From NCBI GenBank assembly GCA_035555315.1, contig DATMGU010000117.1, forward strand, positions 1 through 64,000: a stretch of 64,000 bases of DNA. Direction: 5' to 3'. The stretch is from DATMGU01 sp035555315 (GTDB taxonomy: Bacteria; Pseudomonadota; Alphaproteobacteria; ATCC43930; CGMCC-115725). The notes beneath the pieces are model-generated. The model was not told the DNA's origin, did no database searches, and saw only the letters and a list, made by a program, of their open reading frames with translations. This document shows, piece after piece, positions 8,401 through 15,384 of this stretch; within the stretch, counting starts at the first letter, position 1, and each line of letters starts with the position of its first letter. Made by a program: the position numbers and the translations under genes.

Positions 8401-8725
8401 TCTCGCAGACGAACTGGACCTGATCTTCGATCAGCGCGAGGCCATGTCGTCGCTGGTCGAGCGAGCCTATGAGGAATGCCGCAATGCCGCGACGAAACTG
8501 TCAGCCGATCCGTCAGGGTTGCGCCGGCCAAGTCTGCCGCCAGAGCACTGCGACCCATTTTGCGAGATGCTGCAGAACGTCGCTGCCATTTCCACGAATC
8601 TTGGGGTAAACGAAATAGCAGGTAAATACAGTTCGCGCTCTACATTGTTGGAGAGCGGGACTGTGAGAAACATGCATCGCTATATGAGAATTGGAGATTT
8701 AGAACTGGTACTGGGGGCCTATTGA
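5420..8725 (+). CDS. PD-(D/E)xK nuclease - STAND-like P-loop ATPase - helical repeat protein (defence-like)
   Basis: A 1101-residue protein. Residues about 15-150 form a restriction-endonuclease-like (Mrr-type) domain with D53 and E74-C-K76 (GPVDYV...YFECKNY), the PD-(D/E)xK pattern. Residues about 165-275 look beta-rich. A P-loop domain (about 285-560) has Walker A GEAGAGKT (312-319) and a Walker-B-like RVIVLRDCQHL with D412. The rest (about 570-1080) is helical and resembles TPR repeats. Nuclease, NTPase and repeat sensor in this order is the layout of Avs/STAND antiphage proteins, but this one is shorter than most. Its codon use is AT-richer than its neighbours, suggesting transfer. The 3' end overlaps the convergent GT9 gene by 27 bp. 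Defence function is inferred. Confidence 0.8.
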   Translation: MAALLDDVRCGRVDISTLNGAEYQKLVFEGLLCKLFADPTVLTVKNYDQGPVDYVVNEPPGSGMLGTNKMHYFECKNYSRTLELDNVAKIMVVAVADQPASVHVVSRTRLQPQITTYASRLFDVGIAGSPIFRSIVFRHWQTDRLLNFIKTDFGEEGQAAENEGSLRVSWWITACSSFSETEIASSDAPSRQITVRRGGLLLLTLELPTDEVGRVELVGFPDSSWAPVVSNDNGGTTTRRSYLIDTAHLTAGEIYLASVKVVRGVTDIRIPLGQFHVGASEAFLPELRPEEVERLARQIGPSGEYRLVLVDGEAGAGKTYLIEKVSEELRAKAGFDVMCFTITEENSENLMGALLRGCLTPPINRNSFREVANAVHRALLPEDAEERTLETNISLLARVATRMGPRVIVLRDCQHLTDQVANQLWTLIVALDDASWGGLRFVLEYRQPEAQLNLALRSLVEKINLKIRKSLLKKSVLPLNEKQFYSVIGEIFVHITEEITQCFMQRTGGLPLFIDAYLRRLLDRGLIGRNSSGKSLFAISHPAQVLADTLPVNGQLILEERIRTWLHQKFGNDMDSLAVELGLLAIAEDSSGQFFIREALQLSHDRLRAIQVGLDEGGLGYGRPDGQVVFRHDLFRVAMISVAKATPTFTARAKEAAERLLQRIVTVNEVQIRYIRTKMFDLIGDRVALEVELRLGIRVAQGVSDFGRLVYFLSQLLDLLKERSNVEERLDLMNSLAWAAWVSDSLLVAREYYLQLAEESERSASGEFSIAEATATDAYRRAIGIDLELMEPIVFLQNAISVLKRRQTYVTFNSIVNRLVLFCARFGYPGTGYRFLELAFNYIGDGARENEGAVLYSEAGALYAPSEPETALWLFEQGTKLAMDECQRSYNLLDTLILETLHQGQELDPESFGLLWRTCSQKRFSEILTRASLLRGSLFLRQGDFRNAHHWISRTATMVRLYHLKEFQLAILNDLLLLAMLQGDYDAARGHLADLADELDLIFDQREAMSSLVERAYEECRNAATKLSADPSGLRRPSLPPEHCDPFCEMLQNVAAISTNLGVNEIAGKYSSRSTLLESGTVRNMHRYMRIGDLELVLGAY

Positions 8726-9652
8726 GCGACAAAACTCATGTATCCAGGTCAGGGCGATCTTTCGAATTTCACCGCTTGTTTCACCCAGCAACATGAGATT
8801 CCTGTTTTGGGGGTAGCTCCACCGCGAGAACGCCGCGGGGCCGAGTCCTGACTGGATGCGTTCGTCGATTTCGGTTTTCCGGATAGGATCCCAGAGCACC
8901 ATGGCTGGTTTACAGAATGCCGTCGCTACATGAGCGGCGCTGCTATCGAAGCCAAGGAACAGATCGGACGCCCAGACGATGGCCATCATCTCGCGTAGGG
9001 TAGTGCGGAAGCGTCTGGCTGGAAGGGCTTTGTCTTCCTTGCCGTGCAGACCAACCTCAATGACCGACACGCCCTGGGGGAGACCCTCGATCAGCCGAAT
9101 CCACTCATCATGGTACCATCGATGGCCTTCCCTCGGAGAGCTTGTGCCATAGGGATGGATACAGAGGATCGGACGCGACAGTTCGGACAGTCTCAATAAC
9201 GCTTCACGGCACTCGCTCTCCGTCAGGTATAGGCTTGGGCGTAGCGTCCTGGGAACTATCCCATACTCTGAGCAAATATTTGAAATTATATGTCCAAAGT
9301 GGCAGTGTTGCTCGTGAGATGCGTTTATTTTCTTCAGAATTTCTGGATCTATCTGTTCCATATCGACGATCTTATCGACGAATGGATTCGCTCTCCATAT
9401 CGGATAGGGTTCTTCGCCATCGACTGTTCCGACACCGTCTATGGGCCTTATTCGGCCTGTCAGCAAATTCAAAGGCCGCCCGTAGCGCAGGGCCAATTCT
9501 TCGACAACCCTGGTGTACATAAGAACGTCGCCGATTCCCGTAATATTAGGGATCGCAATGTCGCAAAGATATTCCTTACAGATTGACAAAAATGGACTGG
9601 TCGCTGGCGAAAGCGTGGTTTCCGGCCTCTCCTCCATCCGCTGTGACGGCAT
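8699..9652 (-). CDS. GT9 (heptosyltransferase-like) glycosyltransferase of the island
   Basis: A 317-residue protein resembling ADP-heptose:LPS heptosyltransferases. It has an N-terminal GIGD motif (39-42, IPNITGIGDVLMYTRVVEEL), CIHPYG at 164-169, and the nucleotide-sugar motif GFDSSAAHVATAF (234-246) followed by PAMVLWDP. No signal peptide or membrane helix is seen. It starts at ATG 9652, with AGGA 6 nt upstream inside the 15-bp repeat. It lies 12 bp after the recombinase stop and so is probably in its transcript, and it runs head-on into the nuclease gene. The substrate is unknown. No LPS genes are nearby, which makes an ordinary LPS role less likely. Confidence 0.75.
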   Translation of the reverse strand: MPSQRMEERPETTLSPATSPFLSICKEYLCDIAIPNITGIGDVLMYTRVVEELALRYGRPLNLLTGRIRPIDGVGTVDGEEPYPIWRANPFVDKIVDMEQIDPEILKKINASHEQHCHFGHIISNICSEYGIVPRTLRPSLYLTESECREALLRLSELSRPILCIHPYGTSSPREGHRWYHDEWIRLIEGLPQGVSVIEVGLHGKEDKALPARRFRTTLREMMAIVWASDLFLGFDSSAAHVATAFCKPAMVLWDPIRKTEIDERIQSGLGPAAFSRWSYPQNRNLMLLGETSGEIRKIALTWIHEFCRSIGPQYQF

Positions 9653-9653
9653 G

Positions 9654-9668
9654 ATAATTCCTAGTTAT
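9654..9668 (-). repeat. 15-bp repeat, copy B (inverted), between recombinase and GT9 genes
   Basis: On the minus strand this reads ATAACTAGGAATTAT, identical to 5407-5421. It contains the TAA stop of the recombinase gene and the Shine-Dalgarno of the GT9 gene. Similarity ends exactly at the 15 bases on both sides. Confidence 0.7.
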
Positions 9669-10573
9669 GCGGTCATCGGTAGCTCCAATTGGATGAGAGG
9701 GCGGCGCAGATTGGCCCCGATAATCGCCGCTCTGAGGGCATCGTCGCTGACATGCGTATATATCTGCGTTGTGGTGATGCTTTGATGTCCCAGCAGACGT
9801 TGGACGAAGCGGATGTCAACGCCAGCTTCAAGGAGAAGTGTTGCTGACGTGTGCCGAAGCATATGCGGTGTGACGACGCGCCCGATTTTCGCTTTCCGTG
9901 CCACTGCTTTGATCCGGTTTCGTAAAGAGGCGGCGCCGGCTGGCGTTCCGTTGGCGTTCTGCAAAAGCGAGGTCGGCCCAGCGTCAGCTATGGGGTGTGC
10001 GGCCAGATAGTTCCGGACTTCCTTAATCAGAGCATCATCTGGCAGATAAACTTGGCGTTCCCGGCTTCCTTTCCCAAATATTCGTATCGTGCCCTTCTCT
10101 AAGTCTACATCGCCTATTCGAATTGCACTGAGTTCACTAATACGCACGCCCGTGGCGAGTAGCAGAAGAATAGCTAATCTTGTTGTGCGTGATCCCGAGC
10201 GAACAGCGTTTAGAAGTAGCGTAAGTTCGCCGGCCGCAAGGCATCGGGGCAGTCGGGTTGGCAGGCGAACTCGGAGATCCACGCTGGCGAACGGCGATCT
10301 CTCTATTATCCCCTGTCGGCACAGCCTTCCAAACATTGCGCGGAGGCATGCGAGGCGCCGTTTCACCGTTGCTGGCGCCAGCTTTCGCTCCTCCAAAAGA
10401 TACCGAGAGTAGGCAATCAGCCGGTCTCCGCTGACTTGACCAATATGGTCTCCTGCGCTGTAGCCGCAGAATTCCCCGAGGTCTTGCTGATAGGCAGACA
10501 GCGTATTTGGCGCCAACTGACGCTCAAATTCGCAATAGGATAGAAAACTTGCGCAGGCGGTTTCGATGATCAT
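9665..10573 (-). CDS. Tyrosine recombinase (XerC/XerD-like)
   Basis: A 302-residue site-specific recombinase. An N-terminal SAM-like core-binding domain (about 1-95) is followed by the catalytic domain with R144 (TGVRISEL), K168, H237 and R240 (HMLRH), H263 (LLGHQS) and nucleophile Y272 (TQIYTH), so the full catalytic set is present. ATG 10573 is chosen because GAGG lies 6 nt upstream and the protein then starts like XerC. An upstream start at 10639 would add 22 residues and run through a perfect hairpin. It is not the housekeeping Xer by context: it sits in an AT-richer island and its stop codon lies inside a 15-bp inverted repeat bounding the next two genes. It probably acts on that repeat. 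Confidence 0.88.
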   Translation of the reverse strand: MIIETACASFLSYCEFERQLAPNTLSAYQQDLGEFCGYSAGDHIGQVSGDRLIAYSRYLLEERKLAPATVKRRLACLRAMFGRLCRQGIIERSPFASVDLRVRLPTRLPRCLAAGELTLLLNAVRSGSRTTRLAILLLLATGVRISELSAIRIGDVDLEKGTIRIFGKGSRERQVYLPDDALIKEVRNYLAAHPIADAGPTSLLQNANGTPAGAASLRNRIKAVARKAKIGRVVTPHMLRHTSATLLLEAGVDIRFVQRLLGHQSITTTQIYTHVSDDALRAAIIGANLRRPLIQLELPMTA

Positions 10574-10581
10574 GTGGGCCT

Positions 10582-10604
10582 CGTGTTTTTCAGACAAAAA
10601 CACG
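10582..10604. promoter_or_regulatory. Perfect inverted repeat at the recombinase start
   Basis: CGTGTTTTT (10582-10590) and AAAAACACG (10596-10604) flank CAGAC. It lies 9-31 bp upstream of the chosen recombinase start, so it could be an operator (autoregulation), an mRNA hairpin limiting translation, or a recombinase-binding site. Confidence 0.5.
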
Positions 10605-10725
10605 TGGTCCAACGAAAGGACCTCTAGCGCAAGGTCCATGACGGCTCAGCAGAATTACCTTTGGCTGGCCGCTGACCCGAACTGGAGCGGCTGGGCGGAC
10701 AGGAGATAAAGAAGCACGTAGTTCC

Positions 10726-10911
10726 CTACCGGAACATTCGTAAATCGTGTTCAGCGCTCCTGGCCTCAAACCTGGATTTGATGCGGGAGAAAGCGTCGTC
10801 GCCATCGACCGCCGGCCCGCTGGCGATGCCGGCATCCCACAATCGGCCAAGCTTCTCGATCGCTTGCTCGCGCGGCAATCGCTGAAATCTCGACCGCTTC
10901 GTATCCATCAC
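10726..10911 (-). CDS. ParD-like antitoxin C-terminal fragment coupled to the aminotransferase gene
   Basis: A 61-residue frame starting at GTG 10911, overlapping the stop of the upstream gene by 4 bp (GTGA). The segment KLGRLWDAGIASGPAVDGDD with following basic residues resembles the C-terminal part of ParD-type antitoxins. The N-terminal ribbon-helix-helix DNA-binding part is absent and no ParE toxin follows. It may be a remnant of a toxin-antitoxin pair broken by the island, or a small operon protein of other function. The similarity is by eye. Confidence 0.45.
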   Translation of the reverse strand: MMDTKRSRFQRLPREQAIEKLGRLWDAGIASGPAVDGDDAFSRIKSRFEARSAEHDLRMFR

Positions 10912-12245
10912 TGCGCCCCCGTCTCCCGGATCGCCTGATCCAGGATGGTGAGCCCCAGATCAATCTCCGCATGGGTGACCGTCAAGGGCGGGGCGATGCG
11001 CCAGACGGCGGCCATGCCGCCGCTGACCGAGACGATGTTCATGCTGAGGCCCAGTTCCATGCAGCGCCGGGTGATCGCTCTGCCGCGTTCCGCGTTCGGC
11101 ACGCGGCTTTCCCGGTCGTGCACCAGTTCGACACCATAGAGCAGCCCATAGCCGCGCACATCGCCGATCACCTCGTAGCGCTGCTGCAGGGATGTCAGGC
11201 CCTCCTTGAGATAGGCACCCATCGTGACCGCACGCTCGTTCAGGTGCTCGCGCGCCAGCACGTCCAGCACGGCGAGGCCGACTTCGGCCGGCAGCGGGTC
11301 GGAGACATGCGAGGTGACGTGCATGAAGCCCTTGGTGTGGCAATCCGCCTCGATCGCCGAGCCCGTCACGGTCGCGGCGAGCGGCAGGCCGCCGCCCAGC
11401 GTCTTCGATAGGGTCAGGATATCCGGCACGACGCCCAGCTTCTCGAAGGCGAAATTGCTGCCGAGCCGGCCGAACGCGGTCTGCGCCTCGTCGAAGATCA
11501 GCAGCATGCCGCGCTCGGTGCACATTTCCTTCAGCCGGACGAAATAGCCCTCGGGTGGCACCACGACGCCGCCGGAGCTTTGCACCGGTTCGACGATGAC
11601 GGCGGCGGGGGAGCCGGTCGATTGCGCGTCGACCATCTCCATGCCGACTTCGAGGCAGGTCATGTCGCAGGCGTCGCGGCAATGGCGGATCGGACAGCGA
11701 AAGCAGTTCGGCGCCGGCAGGGCGAGGGCGCCGGGCATCTGCGGGCCATAGCCCTTGCGGCCGGCGACATAGGTGCTGGCGGCGGCGCCGGCGGTCATGC
11801 CGTGCCACGAGCCGGTGAAGCCGACGATCTCATGCTGGCCGGTATGCAGCTTGGCCATGCGCAGCGCTGCCTCGTTGGCCTCGCCGCCGGTGCTGAGGAA
11901 CAGGGCCTTGTCCAGCGTGTCCGGCAGCAACCCGGTCAGCCGGCGGGCGAGGTTGACGACGGCGGGGCTCAGCATGCCGCTGAACAGGTGCAGGGCGCCG
12001 CTACAGGCCCGCTGGATCGCCGCGATGATCTCCGGGTGGTTATGGCCCAATGTCGAGCACATCTGGCCGGAGGTGAAATCCAGGATTTCCCGGCCATCGA
12101 CATCGCGCACGACCGCGCCGCGCGCCTCGGCGATCAGCATCGGCGCGAAATCCATGCCGTAGCGGATCAGGTGCCGCGCCATATCCTCGGTGGCGGCGCT
12201 GCTTCCGGACCCGTCCATCGCCTTATCCATGTCTTTGTCTCCCAC
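10908..12245 (-). CDS. Class III PLP enzyme, 2,2-dialkylglycine decarboxylase-like aminotransferase
   Basis: A 445-residue cytoplasmic PLP enzyme. Sequence blocks match 2,2-dialkylglycine decarboxylase closely: LDFTSGQM (55-62), LHLFSGMLS (85-93), SWHGMT (146-151) and DPLP near 318. It has cofactor-binding DEAQ (252-255) and catalytic Lys281 in LTLSKTLGGGLP. It could decarboxylate dialkylglycines with transfer to pyruvate, or be a related omega-aminotransferase. A cysteine cluster at 181-197 (CFRC...HCRDAC...C) is not part of the classical enzyme and could bind metal. GTG 12245 is used; ATGs at 12230 and 12218 are alternatives. Confidence 0.85.
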   Translation of the reverse strand: MGDKDMDKAMDGSGSSAATEDMARHLIRYGMDFAPMLIAEARGAVVRDVDGREILDFTSGQMCSTLGHNHPEIIAAIQRACSGALHLFSGMLSPAVVNLARRLTGLLPDTLDKALFLSTGGEANEAALRMAKLHTGQHEIVGFTGSWHGMTAGAAASTYVAGRKGYGPQMPGALALPAPNCFRCPIRHCRDACDMTCLEVGMEMVDAQSTGSPAAVIVEPVQSSGGVVVPPEGYFVRLKEMCTERGMLLIFDEAQTAFGRLGSNFAFEKLGVVPDILTLSKTLGGGLPLAATVTGSAIEADCHTKGFMHVTSHVSDPLPAEVGLAVLDVLAREHLNERAVTMGAYLKEGLTSLQQRYEVIGDVRGYGLLYGVELVHDRESRVPNAERGRAITRRCMELGLSMNIVSVSGGMAAVWRIAPPLTVTHAEIDLGLTILDQAIRETGAQ

Positions 12246-12342
12246 CGCTCGCCCGTCGCCACCACTCTATGCAGGATCGGGGCGATACCGCATCCGGATT
12301 TCCGCTGGAGCGGCGGACCCGTCTCGGGGCATCTTGCGGTGC

Positions 12343-12975
12343 ATGACGACCGATACGGTACCCGTCGCGATCCCCCATGACGACCCGCGCGAGGCGGCGC
12401 TGGCCGATCTCTTCGCCGAGATCCGTGCCTGCCGGGTCTGCGCCGATGCCTTGCCGCTCGGACCCCGGCCGATCATCCGGGGCCGGGCCAGCGCCCGGCT
12501 GCTGATCGTCAGCCAGGCACCGGGCACGCGGGTCCACGAGACCGGATTGTCGTTCAACGATCGCAGTGGCGACCGGCTGCGCGATTGGCTGGGGGTCGAT
12601 CGGGCGACGTTCTACGACGAACGGCGTGTCGCCGTGATGGGCATGGGCTTCTGCTATCCTGGCGTCGATCGGCAGGGCGGCGATCTGCCGCCGCGCCCGG
12701 AATGCGCGCCGCTCTGGCACGAGCGGGTGCTGGCCCTGCTGCCGGATATCCGGCTGACGCTGCTGGTCGGCGGCTATGGCCAGCGGCGTTATCTCGCCGG
12801 GCGAACCGGGCGGACGATGACCGACACCGTCGCCCGATGGCGCGACCACCTGCCCCGGTATTTCCCGACGCCGCATCCGAGCTGGCGGAACACCGGCTGG
12901 CTGCGCCGCAACCCCTGGTTCGAGGCCGAGGCCCTGCCCGAGCTGCGCCGCCATGTGGCGGACGCGCTCGGATAG
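12343..12975 (+). CDS. Uracil-DNA glycosylase family protein
   Basis: A 210-residue protein of the UDG-fold superfamily. It has an N-terminal CRVCADALPLG segment, then LLIVSQAPGTRVHETGLSF (active-site loop region), GDRLRDWLG and a C-terminal PHPSWRNTGWL motif carrying the conserved His. UDG enzymes remove uracil from DNA; this subfamily is often annotated without tested activity. ATG 12343 is chosen over upstream starts that overlap the divergent PLP gene. Confidence 0.8.
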   Translation: MTTDTVPVAIPHDDPREAALADLFAEIRACRVCADALPLGPRPIIRGRASARLLIVSQAPGTRVHETGLSFNDRSGDRLRDWLGVDRATFYDERRVAVMGMGFCYPGVDRQGGDLPPRPECAPLWHERVLALLPDIRLTLLVGGYGQRRYLAGRTGRTMTDTVARWRDHLPRYFPTPHPSWRNTGWLRRNPWFEAEALPELRRHVADALG

Positions 12976-12981
12976 GGGGTT

Positions 12982-13080
12982 TCAGTGGAACAGCGCCATC
13001 GCGTTGGCCAGCGTCTGGCTGACGCCCCAGATCAGCGGGATACCGACCAGCGCCCACAGGACGATCAATCGCATGGTCAT
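12982..13080 (-). CDS. MFS transporter small subunit (32 residues)
   Basis: A 32-residue single-helix protein (MTMRLIVLWALVGIPLIWG...ANAMALFH), one base after the stop of the OFA-type MFS carrier gene. Short single-span proteins with the VGIPLxWGVxQT pattern are known companions of oxalate/formate-type MFS carriers. Start and stop are unambiguous; its functional role in the carrier is unknown. Confidence 0.75.
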   Translation of the reverse strand: MTMRLIVLWALVGIPLIWGVSQTLANAMALFH

Positions 13081-13081
13081 C

Positions 13082-14476
13082 TCATGCCCTCCGCAAGGCG
13101 CTGTCGGCGTCGCGCTTGGAACGATCCTCCTCCGATGGGCGGAAATGATACCGCTCATCGACCGGCGACATGAGGTAGTTGCACACGAAGCCCACCGCCA
13201 GCAGGCAGGCCATGACATACATGGTGACGGAATACGCTTCCGCCTTCGGGACGCCATGATCGATCTGGTACTGCCGGATCAGGTTGACCAGGGTCGGCCC
13301 CAGCACGCCGGCGGTCGACCAGGCGGTCAGCAGCCGGCCATGGATGGCGCCGACATGCATGGTGCCGAACACGTCGCGCAGATAGGCCGGCACCGTGGCG
13401 AAGCCGCCCCCATACATGCTGAGAATGATCGCGAAGCCGGCGACGAACAGCGCCACGCTGCCCAATTGCCCGGTGGTCGGGACCATCAGATAGACCACGA
13501 AGCCCAGCGCGAAATAGATCATGTAGGTGTTGCGCCGGCCGAGGTAGTCGGAGGCCGAGGACCAGACGAACCGGCCGCCCATGTTGAACAGGCTCAGCAA
13601 CCCGACGAAGCCGCCCGCCGCCGCCGCGGTGATGTGGCCGGGAAACATCTCCTGGATCATCGGCGATGCCTGACCCAGGACGCCGATGCCGGCGGTGACG
13701 TTGAGGCAAAGCACGCCCCAGAGCAGCCAGAACTGCCGCGTCCGAATCGCCTGATCGGCATGCACGTTGGCGCTGGTCACCAGCTTTTTGGCGACGACGG
13801 ATGGCGTGTAGCCCTCCGGCGCCCAGCCGGCCGGCGGCAGCTTCACCATCACGGCGCCGATCATCATGAAGACGAAATACACCGCCCCCATGGTGATGAA
13901 GGTCTCCGCCACGCCGAGCGACGTCGCCGTCTTGAAATACCCCATCAGCATGACCGACAGGGGCGCGCCGATCAGCGCGCCGCCGCCGAAACCCATGATC
14001 GCCATGCCGGTCGCCATGCCCGGCCGGTCCGGAAACCATTTGATCAGCGTCGATACCGGCGAAATGTAGCCGATGCCGAGGCCGCAGCCGCCGAGCACGC
14101 CGTATCCCAGATAGATCAGCCAGATATTGTGCTGCGCGATGCCCAGGGACGAGACGAGGAAGCCGCCGGAAAAGCACAGGGCGGCGGTGAACATCGCCCG
14201 GCGCGGCCCACCCTCCTCAACCCAGCGTCCGCAGACCGCGGCCGAGATGCCGAGGAACGCGATGGCGATCGAGAAGATTACGCCGAGCTGGGTGAGGGAC
14301 CAGTCATCGGGCGCCGATTGGGTGATTCCGATCAGCTTGGTCATCGGCAGGTTGAAGGTGGAGAACGCGTATACTTGGCCGATCGCCAGATGCACCGCCA
14401 ACGCCGCCGGCGGCACTAAGAACCGGTTGTACCCGGACGGGGCGATGGTCCGGGATTTATCGAGAAACGAGAGCAT
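13082..14476 (-). CDS. OFA (oxalate/formate antiporter) family MFS transporter
   Basis: A 464-residue inner-membrane carrier with about 12 hydrophobic segments. Features typical of OFA proteins are IGQVYAFSTFNLPM in helix 1, GLGIGYISPVSTLIKWFPDRPGMATG, and a central loop (about 215-255) rich in Pro and charged residues. The substrate is probably a small organic acid, but this cannot be fixed from sequence. The long cytoplasmic C-terminus is charged. The 32-residue partner gene follows by one base, indicating one operon. No oxalate-degradation genes are nearby. Confidence 0.85.
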   Translation of the reverse strand: MLSFLDKSRTIAPSGYNRFLVPPAALAVHLAIGQVYAFSTFNLPMTKLIGITQSAPDDWSLTQLGVIFSIAIAFLGISAAVCGRWVEEGGPRRAMFTAALCFSGGFLVSSLGIAQHNIWLIYLGYGVLGGCGLGIGYISPVSTLIKWFPDRPGMATGMAIMGFGGGALIGAPLSVMLMGYFKTATSLGVAETFITMGAVYFVFMMIGAVMVKLPPAGWAPEGYTPSVVAKKLVTSANVHADQAIRTRQFWLLWGVLCLNVTAGIGVLGQASPMIQEMFPGHITAAAAGGFVGLLSLFNMGGRFVWSSASDYLGRRNTYMIYFALGFVVYLMVPTTGQLGSVALFVAGFAIILSMYGGGFATVPAYLRDVFGTMHVGAIHGRLLTAWSTAGVLGPTLVNLIRQYQIDHGVPKAEAYSVTMYVMACLLAVGFVCNYLMSPVDERYHFRPSEEDRSKRDADSALRRA

Positions 14477-14595
14477 TAGGCGCTCCTCCCAAGGAATGTT
14501 CGTCGCGCGGCCGACTTTGCGCCGACTTCTGGAACGATCCTAAATCATATGATCCGAACCCGTAAAGGCGCGACACGCGACACGCTATTGGCGGT

Positions 14596-15021
14596 TCAAT
14601 CCTGTGCCTCGATGCGCTCCATGTCGGCGTCGCTGAAGCCGAAATGGTGGCCGATCTCGTGGATCAGGACGTGCCGCACCACATCCTCCAGCGCCTCGCC
14701 GGTCTCGCACCAATAATCCAGCATCGGTCGGCGGTAGAGGAAGATCATGTCGGTCTCGGTGCGCGTCGCCACGCCGATCTGCCGAGGCAGGCTGACACCC
14801 CGATAGAGGCCCAGGAGATCGAACGGGCTATCGAGTTCCAGCGCGTCCTCGGTCTCGGCGTCGCAGAAATCCTCGACGCGGATGACCACGCCGCGGACAT
14901 GCCGGGCGAGTTGCTCGGGAATCGTCTTTAGCGCCTCTACGGCCAAATCTTCGATCTCGTCGAGCGAGGGCGGTAGGCGCGGGGGCGGCGGGTGAGGGGC
15001 GGACGGCGTCGGCTCGGACAT
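14596..15021 (-). CDS. Small zincin-fold metallopeptidase family protein
   Basis: A 141-residue protein with the zinc-peptidase motif HEIGHH (121-126) in HVLIHEIGHHFGFSD, as in the Zincin_1/DUF1025 family common in actinobacteria and alphaproteobacteria. The N-terminus is proline-rich and not conserved. No signal peptide is present. Physiological substrates are unknown. It is divergent from the pterin dehydratase gene with 57 bp between starts. Confidence 0.85.
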   Translation of the reverse strand: MSEPTPSAPHPPPPRLPPSLDEIEDLAVEALKTIPEQLARHVRGVVIRVEDFCDAETEDALELDSPFDLLGLYRGVSLPRQIGVATRTETDMIFLYRRPMLDYWCETGEALEDVVRHVLIHEIGHHFGFSDADMERIEAQD

Positions 15022-15078
15022 CGCGGCACTTTCGCTTATGATCTGGTCAACGCCGACTATATGGGAAGGGTGAGCCGG

Positions 15079-15378
15079 ATGATCGAGAAGCTAAACGACG
15101 CGGAACGCCGCGACGCGCTGACGCGGCTGGTGGGCTGGACCATGGTCGAGGGCCGGGACGCCATCCAAAAGACCTATCGCTTCGCCAATTTCGTCGAAGC
15201 GTTCGGCTTCATGACGCGGGTGGCCCTGCTGGCGGAAAAGGCCGATCACCACCCGGAATGGTTCAACGTCTATAACCGGGTCGAGGTGACGCTGACGACC
15301 CATGACGCCAAGGGCCTATCCAAGCGCGACGTCGCCTTGGCGATCGGCATGGATGCCCTGGTCGCCGTCGCGGGCTGA
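15079..15378 (+). CDS. phhB: 4a-hydroxytetrahydrobiopterin dehydratase
   Basis: A 99-residue pterin-4a-carbinolamine dehydratase. The catalytic signature is clear: TYRFANFVEAFGFMTRVALLAEKADHHPEW, including the DHHPEW motif. It recycles pterin cofactor for aromatic amino acid hydroxylases or acts on related pterins. ATG 15079 gives the usual family length and has a purine-rich site upstream; ATG 15061 is the alternative. Confidence 0.9.
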   Translation: MIEKLNDAERRDALTRLVGWTMVEGRDAIQKTYRFANFVEAFGFMTRVALLAEKADHHPEWFNVYNRVEVTLTTHDAKGLSKRDVALAIGMDALVAVAG

Positions 15379-15384
15379 TCTCGG

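Noticed and set aside
5420..10639. Integrated prophage or ICE
   Set aside because: No structural phage, relaxase, replication or conjugation genes and no tRNA or direct-repeat attachment sites; the only repeats found are inverted.
10574..10639. Longer N-terminus for the tyrosine recombinase
   Set aside because: The extension crosses a perfect hairpin, and ATG 10573 has a good GAGG site and the normal XerC-like start and length.
12953..14419. Large plus-strand frame opposite the MFS gene
   Set aside because: His/Asp/Gln/Arg-rich shadow of a membrane-protein gene with clear homology on the minus strand.
14536..14570. Second ECF11-type promoter (TGATCC near 14550)
   Set aside because: No TAA-type -10 element at 17-18 nt spacing, and the nearest gene starts are on the other strand or far away.
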